From: Rhizobium rhododendri
GTDB lineage: Bacteria; Pseudomonadota; Alphaproteobacteria; Rhizobiales; Rhizobiaceae
Direction: 5' to 3'
Assembly (NCBI RefSeq): GCF_007000325.2
Contig: NZ_CP117267.1
Location: 434,001 to 498,000, forward strand
Length of the DNA: 64,000 nucleotides
Below are positions 57,623-64,000 of the stretch, piece after piece. The position numbers and the translations under genes were made by a program. The stretch's first letter is position 1. Every line of letters starts with the position of its first letter. The notes beneath the pieces were generated by a model. That model did no database searches, had not been told where the DNA came from, and saw only the letters and a list, made by a program, of their open reading frames with translations.

Positions 57623-58315
57623 CTAAAGGACGCCGTCCCATTCGGCGAGGGCTGCAACGACGCCCGGCAGGTCCGTCATTCGCGAAATCACGGTTTCAGC
57701 ACCGGCATCGGTAAGTCGGTCGGCGTGCGACGGGTAGGTGTGGGAGGCGCCGGTAAAGCCGATTACCCGCATGCCTGCTTCGCGGGCGGCGTGCACGCCA
57801 TGGACGGAGTCCTCGACGACGACGACCTGCGACGGCGAGAGATCGAATTGCGCTGCGCCATGCAGGAAGATGTCCGGCTTCGGCTTGACGCGGTCGGGGC
57901 CCAGATCCTTGGCCGAATAGATATGCGGCGCGAAGGAGGAGTGCAGGCCGACCTTGGTCAGCATCATCTCAAGACGCGCAGAACTCGAATTCGAGCAGAT
58001 GCAGCGCGGCAGATCGATGCGTGACAGGGCCAGTTCGATGCCGGGAATGGCGGTCACGTCGTTGGCAAGGCGCAGGTCGAGAAGTTTTTCCGAGCGTTCG
58101 AGCAGCGACGCCGAAAACGGAATGCTCGCTTCCCGCTCGACTTCGAAGAGGATGTTCTGCCAGGTCATGCCCGAGAAGCGCTCGCCCATTTCCTCGACGC
58201 TGATCGGGTATCCTGCCTCGGTGAGCAGCTTGGATTCGACCTCCGCCGCGATGATTTCCGAATCGACGAGGACGCCGTCGCAGTCGAAGATGATGAGGTC
58301 GAAGCCAGTGTTCAT
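57623..58315 (-). CDS. HAD-family phosphatase
   Basis: A 230-residue HAD superfamily hydrolase of the beta-phosphoglucomutase/6-phosphogluconate phosphatase-like branch. Motif I is DCDGVLVDS, motif II sits in RCICSNSSS, motif III Lys in RVKPKPDIF and motif IV in VVVVEDSVHG. The substrate is likely a sugar phosphate or phosphoglycolate. The ATG at 58315 is preferred over a TTG three codons upstream. It ends just before the terminator, convergent with the lipoprotein gene. Confidence 0.9.
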   Translation of the reverse strand: MNTGFDLIIFDCDGVLVDSEIIAAEVESKLLTEAGYPISVEEMGERFSGMTWQNILFEVEREASIPFSASLLERSEKLLDLRLANDVTAIPGIELALSRIDLPRCICSNSSSARLEMMLTKVGLHSSFAPHIYSAKDLGPDRVKPKPDIFLHGAAQFDLSPSQVVVVEDSVHGVHAAREAGMRVIGFTGASHTYPSHADRLTDAGAETVISRMTDLPGVVAALAEWDGVL

Positions 58316-58473
58316 GTCGATCAAGCCTTTGGATGAGCAGCTTTGGATGAGATGGTGCGGCTTTACACGACGGGGTCCGAAAGCTCAACCGACGCGCGGG
58401 CATGCCTGGCCTGCGGGTGAGGGGAGGCTTTCTCTTCTCGACAAGGCTCCGGTGCCTCAGTAAGGATCGCCGC

Positions 58474-59142
58474 ATGGCCCGGGAAAAAGACGACACCATC
58501 GCAAACCGCATCAGCCGGGTGCTTGCCGAGCGCATCATCCATGGCGAACTTGCGGCCGGCCTGCGTCTTCGGCAGGACCACATCGCCGAGGAGTTCGGCG
58601 CCAGCCACGTGCCGGTGCGCGAGGCTTTTCGCCTGCTCGAGGCGCAGGGGCTTGCCATCAGCGAGCCGCGCCGCGGCGTGCGGGTCGCCTCCTTCGATCT
58701 GCGGCAAGTCCGCGAAGTGGCCGAGATGCGCGCCGCCCTCGAGGGGCTTGCCCTCAAGCATGCCGCGCCGCATCTGACGCCGGCGATACTCGATGCCGCC
58801 GAAGAGGCGACGCGGGAGGGCGACGCGGCTGCAGACGTCCGCGCCTGGGAGGCTGCCAACCGCCGCTTCCACCGGCTCATCCTGACGCCTTGCGGTATGA
58901 CGCGCCTGCTCGCCGCGATCGACGACCTGCACGCCGCCAGCGCCCGCTTTCTCTTCTCCGCCTGGCAATCCGGCTGGGAAACGCGCACAGACCAGGATCA
59001 CCGCGCTATTCTCTCGGCCCTGCGTCATGGCAGGGCCGACGATGCCGCGGCGATCCTCGGGCAGCATGTCCTGCGCATCGGCAAGGCACCATCGCGCGCC
59101 CCCGGCGGCACCCCGCAGGAAATTTTCGTCATCGTCGGCTGA
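58474..59142 (+). CDS. bioR: GntR-family biotin regulator BioR
   Basis: A 222-residue FadR/FCD-type GntR repressor: a winged-helix at 1-70 (GASHVPVREAFRLLEAQGLA) and an alpha-helical FCD effector domain. I assign it BioR because it lies directly before a bioY gene whose leader carries perfect BioR boxes, and alphaproteobacteria use BioR where others use BirA's repressor function. The ATG follows TAAGGATC. No matching box was found before bioR itself, so autoregulation is not supported here. Confidence 0.85.
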   Translation: MAREKDDTIANRISRVLAERIIHGELAAGLRLRQDHIAEEFGASHVPVREAFRLLEAQGLAISEPRRGVRVASFDLRQVREVAEMRAALEGLALKHAAPHLTPAILDAAEEATREGDAAADVRAWEAANRRFHRLILTPCGMTRLLAAIDDLHAASARFLFSAWQSGWETRTDQDHRAILSALRHGRADDAAAILGQHVLRIGKAPSRAPGGTPQEIFVIVG

Positions 59143-59150
59143 TTCCAAAA

Positions 59151-59160
59151 TTATAGATAA
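59151..59160. promoter_or_regulatory. BioR box 1
   Basis: TTATAGATAA matches the published BioR consensus TTATMKATAA exactly. It lies eight bases after the bioR stop and about 160 bases before the bioY ATG. The reverse half-site symmetry is intact. Confidence 0.75.
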
Positions 59161-59249
59161 TCGTGTGTCTGCCAGTCTTTTTCGAGGCTTGGGTATGTGA
59201 ATTCCTGCGACCGAATGCTGCCTCGATGCGGGAAAACTCGTCTATGGCA

Positions 59250-59276
59250 CTTGCGCATCCATGAAGTCTTGCGCAT
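59250..59276 (+). promoter_or_regulatory. Direct repeat and possible bioY promoter
   Basis: CTTGCGCAT occurs twice, at 59250-59258 and 59268-59276, a spacing of 18 bases. The first copy could supply a -35-like TTGCGC (59251-59256), with CATAAA (59274-59279) 17 bases later as a -10. A weak third BioR-like sequence (7 of 10) at 59278-59287 adjoins it. Confidence 0.35.
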
Positions 59277-59296
59277 AAAATAGATAGTCACTGAAA

Positions 59297-59306
59297 TTAT
59301 CTATAA
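59297..59306. promoter_or_regulatory. BioR box 2
   Basis: TTATCTATAA also fits the consensus TTATMKATAA exactly. It ends 12 bases before the bioY ATG and lies just upstream of the GGAG ribosome site, so a bound repressor would block transcription just before the gene. Confidence 0.8.
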
Positions 59307-59318
59307 TATGGAGCAATC

Positions 59319-59903
59319 ATGTCCCAGTCCCACGCCATCTCGAATTTCGATCCACTGCGGCTTGGCAGTCAGTCGCGCCCGATGCAGGCGCTTTTCGTCT
59401 TGGCAGGCACGATGGTCCTCGCCCTCGCATCGCGCCTCTCGGTGCCGATGGTGCCGGTGCCGATCACCATGCAGACCTTTGCCATCACCATGATCGGCGC
59501 GCTGTACGGCTGGCGCCTGGGCGTAGTCACGGTGCTTGCCTGGCTCGGGCAAGCCGCCGTCGGTCTTCCTGTGCTCGCCGGCGGTGCTGGCGGACTTGCG
59601 CCGTTCTTCGGGCCGACCGCCGGTTATCTCGTCTCGTTTCCGATCATCGTGGCTCTGGCCGGTTGGCTTGCCGAAAAAGGCTGGACCGGTGCCCGCTATG
59701 TCCGCAGCTTCCTCGCCCATCTCATCGCCAATTTCCTCGGCCTTGCCATCGGCGGCGCATGGCTGGCAGCGCTGATAGGCGCAGAGAAGGGCTGGTTGTT
59801 CGGCGTTGCACCGTTTATCCTCGGCGGCGTGCTCAAATCTGCCCTTGCTGCGGCGATCCTGATGGGCTTCGGCAATCGGAGCAGCGAGACTGACGAGAAT
59901 TGA
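59319..59903 (+). CDS. bioY: Biotin transporter BioY (copy 2, solitary)
   Basis: S component for biotin uptake, 194 residues with about six hydrophobic segments and the BioY core (PMVPVPITMQTFAITMIGALYG and AGGAGGLAPFFGPTAGYLVSF). No bioM or bioN is adjacent, so it may share the ATPases at 16-17 kb or act alone. The leader has two BioR boxes. Sequence differs clearly from copy 1 (for example PFFGPTAGY against VFVAPTAGF), so it is not a recent duplicate. Confidence 0.9.
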   Translation: MSQSHAISNFDPLRLGSQSRPMQALFVLAGTMVLALASRLSVPMVPVPITMQTFAITMIGALYGWRLGVVTVLAWLGQAAVGLPVLAGGAGGLAPFFGPTAGYLVSFPIIVALAGWLAEKGWTGARYVRSFLAHLIANFLGLAIGGAWLAALIGAEKGWLFGVAPFILGGVLKSALAAAILMGFGNRSSETDEN

Positions 59904-60328
59904 CGGTCAGGCTTCGGCTCCATCACCTTTTGTGCATGCTGACCTTTATTGGTGAGGGCTACGATCCGGCCTTCACCAAGAACTACCGCAGCATCGCGCG
60001 GCGGTTGACGGAAGGCGAGGACATCCTGCTCGTCTCCGGCCCGGACGACATCTGCGCGCCCCTTTTGGATGGCCCGGATGCCCACTGCCTCCTTGCCAGC
60101 GTGGATATCCGGGATAACGCAGCAGCCGCGTCCATCTCGGCGCTGCTGGGTCGCAAGGTCAGGCCCGGGTCAACGCTGCTGCCCGATGCCGCGCTGCTTG
60201 CCGCCCTTCGCACGGCTTTTGCAGAGGGCACGATACGGCAGGCCTGTAGCGGTTGCGAGTGGGACGGGCTGTGCAGCCGCATCGCCTCCGGCTGCTATTC
60301 CGGAATACTCGTCGATCCCGCCAATTGA
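59900..60328 (+). CDS. DUF1284 protein, coupled to bioY
   Basis: A 142-residue protein with the DUF1284 features: an N-terminal HHLLCMLTFIGEGYDPAFTKN segment and a C-terminal cysteine set (ACSGCEWDGLC and GCYSG) that may bind metal or a cluster. It starts with TTG at 59900, overlapping the bioY stop (TTGA), so translation depends on bioY. Placement suggests a role tied to biotin, but none is known. Its last 34 bases overlap the end of the ArsR gene on the other strand. Confidence 0.78.
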   Translation: MTVRLRLHHLLCMLTFIGEGYDPAFTKNYRSIARRLTEGEDILLVSGPDDICAPLLDGPDAHCLLASVDIRDNAAAASISALLGRKVRPGSTLLPDAALLAALRTAFAEGTIRQACSGCEWDGLCSRIASGCYSGILVDPAN

Positions 60329-61008
60329 TCCACGGGGAAGTGTTTGAGAAACTGCCGCTCTCCGGCGGCGGAAAACAGGATCGAGCGGCTGCCTTCCGCG
60401 CGACGCGCCCAGCCTTCGTCGAGAAACTGGCTCAGCAGCGCCTTGCCGAGGCTGCCGGCCAGATGCGCCCGCCGTTCGCTCCAGTCGAGGCACGAGCGGC
60501 AGACCGGCCGCCGCGATGCCTTGAGCAGCGACGCATCGATGCCGATATCTCGGAGGCGGGTTTCACCCGTCGCTGTCAACGACAGTCCGTCGCCGAGCGT
60601 GTCGATCGATCCGCTGGCGATCAGGCTGTCGAGCATCCGCACACCGTAGTCGCCGGCCAGATGATCGTAGCAGATACGCGCCTTTCGCAGCGCCGGCTCT
60701 TTCGGCCCCGGCTGATGGCGCAGATGCCCGCGACCGGCCGCAAATCCCATGATGCTTTCCAGCAATTTGCCGACGCTGTCGTCGGCCAGTGTGAAATAGC
60801 GATGGCGACCCTGCTTCCGCTGAGCGAGCAGCCGTCCTGCTTCCAGCTTTGCCAGATGCGAGCTTGCCGTCTGGACGGTAATCCCGCCCGCTGCCGCAAG
60901 CTCGGTTGCTGTCAGCGCCTTGCCGCCCATCAGCGCGGTCAGCATGTTGGCGCGTGCGGGATCGCCAATGAGCGCGCCGATCTGTGCGATGTCCGGTCCT
61001 TCTTTCAT
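60295..61008 (-). CDS. ArsR-type winged-helix regulator
   Basis: A 237-residue regulator: an ArsR/SmtB-like winged helix at about 5-80 (LTATELAAAGGITVQTASSHLAKLEAGRLL) and a longer C-terminal domain with cysteines in VCRSCLDW. This longer form resembles ArsR proteins that sit next to antibiotic-biosynthesis-monooxygenase genes. It is divergent from the NIPSNAP and monooxygenase pair with a 71-base spacer, which it probably controls. The effector is unknown. Confidence 0.83.
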   Translation of the reverse strand: MKEGPDIAQIGALIGDPARANMLTALMGGKALTATELAAAGGITVQTASSHLAKLEAGRLLAQRKQGRHRYFTLADDSVGKLLESIMGFAAGRGHLRHQPGPKEPALRKARICYDHLAGDYGVRMLDSLIASGSIDTLGDGLSLTATGETRLRDIGIDASLLKASRRPVCRSCLDWSERRAHLAGSLGKALLSQFLDEGWARRAEGSRSILFSAAGERQFLKHFPVDQLAGSTSIPE

Positions 61009-61079
61009 ACTTCGACCGTAGCCGAAGCATTGTCGTTTCGCAACATGCCAGAACGATGGGGCAGAAAAGGAGCGTTACC

Positions 61080-61409
61080 ATGATCACCTGTTTCATCCGC
61101 TACGAAATCGACCCCTTCGGCCGCGAGGTATTTGCCGAATATGCCCGCAATTGGGGCCAGGCAATTCCGCGCTGCGGCGCCGATCTCATCGGCTATTTTG
61201 GACCGCATGAGGGCTCGGCAACGACAGCCTTCGGTGTCTATTCCATCGAAAATCTCGCCGCCTATGAGGCTTACCGCGCCAGGCTGGCCGCAGACCCTAT
61301 CGGCCGGGAAAACTATGCCTTTGCCAGGCGCGAGCGCTTCATCCTGAAGGAGGACAGGATATTCCTGAAGAACGTATCGCTGCCGCACGCGGCAAAGGTG
61401 CAGCCATGA
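61080..61409 (+). CDS. NIPSNAP-family small protein
   Basis: A 109-residue ferredoxin-like alpha/beta barrel protein, opening MITCFIRYEIDPFGREVFAEYARNWG, matching NIPSNAP family proteins. Function unknown; the pairing with the next gene of the same fold suggests a common small-molecule substrate. AAAGGAG precedes the ATG at 61080. Its stop overlaps the next start as ATGA. Confidence 0.82.
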   Translation: MITCFIRYEIDPFGREVFAEYARNWGQAIPRCGADLIGYFGPHEGSATTAFGVYSIENLAAYEAYRARLAADPIGRENYAFARRERFILKEDRIFLKNVSLPHAAKVQP

Positions 61410-61768
61410 TCGCCGTGATCTTCGAAGTCCTGCCCTATCTCGGCGAACGCCACACCTATCTCGATCTTGCCGGCGACCTCAGGGAGGAACTCGAAAAGAT
61501 CGACGGTTTCCTCTCGATCGAGCGCTTCGAAAGCCTGGCGATGCGCGGCAAACTCCTGTCGCTGTCCTTCTGGCGCGACGAGGAGGCGGTCAAGACCTGG
61601 CGAAACCTCGAAGTCCACCGCGCCGCCCAAAAAGCCGGCCGCAACAACATCTTCGCGGACTATCGCCTGCGCGTCAGCCACGTCGTGCGTGATTACGGGA
61701 TGAAGGACAGGACGGAGGTGCCGGAAGATAGCCGCGAGAGGAGTGGGGTAGGAAATACGACTTGGTAG
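61406..61768 (+). CDS. Antibiotic-biosynthesis-monooxygenase (ABM) domain protein
   Basis: A 120-residue protein with an ABM-type dimeric alpha/beta barrel (MIAVIFEVLPYLGERHTYLDLA and SFWRDEEAVKTWRNLEVHR). Members include cofactor-free quinone-forming oxygenases and haem-degrading enzymes; the reaction here is unknown. It overlaps the NIPSNAP gene and ends six bases before the convergent hepT. Together with the ArsR regulator it forms a small inducible-looking unit. Confidence 0.82.
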   Translation: MIAVIFEVLPYLGERHTYLDLAGDLREELEKIDGFLSIERFESLAMRGKLLSLSFWRDEEAVKTWRNLEVHRAAQKAGRNNIFADYRLRVSHVVRDYGMKDRTEVPEDSRERSGVGNTTW

Positions 61769-61773
61769 GGATT

Positions 61774-62121
61774 CTAAGCAGCTTTTGTTTGTGCTCTCAT
61801 CTTATGGATTGCACTCCTCAGGCCGGCGACGTCGCCGATAATTGTGTCCCAGATAATCTCGTCGGCGATGCGATGATATTCGTGCCTCAAGATATTTCCA
61901 ATCGCTCGGATCGCTTGCCATTCGATCTCAGGTGTGAGCCTCTTGAGCTCTTCAGGGATATGACGGCTTGCCTCCGAGACAATTTCTATTGCTCGTTGAA
62001 GGCCGAGCTCGGTGAGGAGGTCCATCATGACCTTCTCACGGCTTCTTCCCGCCACAGTCTTTTCAATAAAATCTATCATTCCAAGTATATCGTCGAAAAT
62101 AAGTTGAATATCTCTGGCCAT
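61774..62121 (-). CDS. hepT: HepT-like HEPN domain toxin (DUF86)
   Basis: A 115-residue all-helical HEPN protein, probable RNase toxin of a HEPN-MNT toxin-antitoxin system. The conserved segment is RAIGNILRHEYHRI, followed by EIIWDTI, typical of the DUF86 branch. MntA is expected to AMPylate the Tyr of HxY. It starts directly at the mntA stop, giving TAGATG. Codon use and AT content are higher than the neighbours, suggesting recent arrival. Confidence 0.85.
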   Translation of the reverse strand: MARDIQLIFDDILGMIDFIEKTVAGRSREKVMMDLLTELGLQRAIEIVSEASRHIPEELKRLTPEIEWQAIRAIGNILRHEYHRIADEIIWDTIIGDVAGLRSAIHKMRAQTKAA

Positions 62122-62418
62122 CTAAAATATCCGTATTGCTGAACTTTCTATTCTGTCTTTTAACTTGTGATGCAGACTGTTGCGCGTGGTAACATCGACG
62201 TCGGTGGGTAGCGCGTCCTCAAGAAGAAGCTTTATGCTGGCAAGATTGATTAACGAGAATTTCTTTGTCCTGTCATAATCAATAAACACATCGAGATCGC
62301 TCGTCGGGCCCGCCTCGTTCCGGGCTACCGAGCCGAACAGGAAAAGCGAGGTCGCGCCGAGCGCCTTCAGCGCATCAGCCTGCTGTTTCAACGCTTCGAT
62401 GGCCTCATCTCGGGTCAT
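62122..62418 (-). CDS. mntA: MntA-like nucleotidyltransferase antitoxin
   Basis: Minimal nucleotidyltransferase of 98 residues, the antitoxin partner of HepT. The catalytic signature Gly-Ser-X10-Asp-X-Asp is complete (GSVARNEAGPTSDLDVF) and a later Asp lies in VDVTTRN. The ATG at 62418 (MTRDEAIEAL) was chosen over a longer frame starting 18 codons earlier that is not family-like. Operon with hepT; mobile-looking AT-richer DNA; located just upstream of ccrM in the opposite direction. Confidence 0.87.
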   Translation of the reverse strand: MTRDEAIEALKQQADALKALGATSLFLFGSVARNEAGPTSDLDVFIDYDRTKKFSLINLASIKLLLEDALPTDVDVTTRNSLHHKLKDRIESSAIRIF

Positions 62419-62494
62419 GGCGGCATCATAGCAAATAAGCCGATCTCGTTCCACGCCGAAATAAATTCCCAAATCGATCCGCGCTTCAGGGTTT

Positions 62495-62514
62495 GGTAAC
62501 CAACTTAGGTAACC
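62495..62514. promoter_or_regulatory. Tandem GGTAACC repeat upstream of ccrM and mntA
   Basis: GGTAACC occurs at 62495-62501 and 62508-62514, a spacing of 13 bases, in the divergent spacer between mntA and ccrM. It could be an operator of the toxin-antitoxin unit or part of a cell-cycle promoter for ccrM. It resembles but does not match the CtrA consensus TTAA-N7-TTAA. Confidence 0.4.
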
Positions 62515-62529
62515 ATACCGGACAGTTAA

Positions 62530-63696
<1,167 letters not shown>

Positions 63697-63720
63697 CGGC
63701 CTCGCTGGGTCCCACGCTCA

Positions 63721-63756
63721 CCGCCTGCCGATTGTACCTCCAGTTGCGGCAGGCGG
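63721..63756 (+). terminator. First hairpin after ccrM
   Basis: CCGCCTGCCG (63721-63730) and CGGCAGGCGG (63747-63756) form a perfect 10-pair inverted repeat around 16 bases, 24 bases after the ccrM stop. It has no T run of its own and precedes a stronger terminator. Confidence 0.55.
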
Positions 63757-63762
63757 CGCGAA

Positions 63763-63800
63763 GACGCCCAGGGTCACAAACCCTGGGCGTCCTGCATTTT
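63763..63800 (+). terminator. Intrinsic terminator after ccrM
   Basis: GACGCCCAGGG (63763-63773) pairs perfectly with CCCTGGGCGTC (63781-63791) around a seven-base loop, with TTTT at 63797-63800 after a short gap. It separates ccrM from the convergent gene at the right edge. Confidence 0.8.
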
Positions 63801-63810
63801 AGTCCCTGGT

Positions 63811-64000
63811 TCAGAACGCCTGATAATCGGTGACTTCTACGCTGACCACCTGGCCGTCTTCGTTGAAGATGATCGTTTCCTCGCCTTCGCGCACCAGCGG
63901 CTTGCCAGTCACCGCGTGGGTCGCCCGCACCGACCAGACGGCGCGGCCGGAAAGCGGCGTCAGCGTCTCGACGAGGCTGTTGATGCCCACCTGATCCGGA
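63811..64000 (-). CDS. Partial gene at right edge, unrecognised
   Basis: The last 62 codons and stop of a minus-strand gene; the 5' part lies beyond the window. The visible C-terminus includes GINSLVETLTPLSGRAVW and ends EVTDYQAF. It looks like a beta-rich domain end and I cannot name the family. Codon use matches the neighbours. Confidence 0.6.
   Translation of the reverse strand, partial: PDQVGINSLVETLTPLSGRAVWSVRATHAVTGKPLVREGEETIIFNEDGQVVSVEVTDYQAF

Overview
The window is GC-rich, densely coded chromosomal DNA from an alphaproteobacterium, most likely a member of the Rhizobiaceae (Rhizobium/Agrobacterium relatives). Evidence for this is the CcrM cell-cycle methyltransferase, a BioR-type biotin regulator with matching operator boxes, a RibB protein fused to a dead GTP cyclohydrolase II domain, an Atu4866-family protein, DUF1344 and DUF1217 proteins, tandem IalB paralogues and the ctaC-ctaD-ctaB-coxF-ctaG-ctaE order. 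I read 68 protein genes, the last cut by the right edge. I see no rRNA, tRNA, CRISPR array, insertion sequence or prophage.

Layout. 0-6 kb: a CorA/ZntB-type transporter, an acyl-CoA dehydrogenase/enoyl-CoA hydratase pair, and the rRNA methyltransferase genes tlyA and rlmD-like. 6-10.3 kb: a block holding a chemotaxis receptor and an AraC/SDR/Atu4866 cassette. 10.3-14.7 kb: dxs, a pirin, xseB and a histone deacetylase-like gene on the minus strand. 14.8-24.2 kb: a hotdog protein, the bioMNY biotin transporter, an AlkX-type glycosylase, ribBA, aroC, DUF1344, a histidine phosphatase, fabI and a DnaJ-domain gene.

24.2-29.7 kb is the most unusual part. An ornithine cyclodeaminase-like gene sits behind a nested hairpin leader. 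It is followed by a histidine ammonia-lyase-fold protein that lacks the Ala-Ser-Gly triad needed to form its MIO cofactor, and then by an 852-residue protein built from seven DUF1217-like repeats. 29.7-36.9 kb: an envelope lipoprotein, pdxH, a polysaccharide deacetylase, a SPOR-tailed penicillin-binding protein, a MazG-like protein, tldD and two IalB genes.

37-43.7 kb is the aa3 cytochrome oxidase operon with its assembly factors, including a 44-codon coxF gene. 43.8-46.6 kb: ispH, thrB, rnhA and a Dabb protein. 46.7-57.5 kb: a peroxiredoxin, an orphan DsbD N-terminal domain, YqgE, CsbD, a zinc peptidase, a large c-di-GMP protein with a decayed GGDEF and intact EAL domain, an acetyltransferase, an M16 peptidase, thrC and a lipoprotein. 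57.6-60.3 kb: a HAD phosphatase, then bioR, a second bioY behind two perfect BioR boxes, and a coupled DUF1284 gene. 60.3-64 kb: an ArsR regulator divergent from two small monooxygenase-like genes, a HEPN-MNT toxin-antitoxin pair, ccrM with a strong terminator, and a truncated gene.

Two themes recur. Biotin uptake appears twice, as a complete ECF transporter without a recognisable BioR box and as a BioR-boxed solitary BioY. Conserved housekeeping blocks are interrupted by accessory cassettes at 6-10.3 kb and 24.4-29.7 kb; this second point rests on my recollection of rhizobial gene order, not on an alignment.
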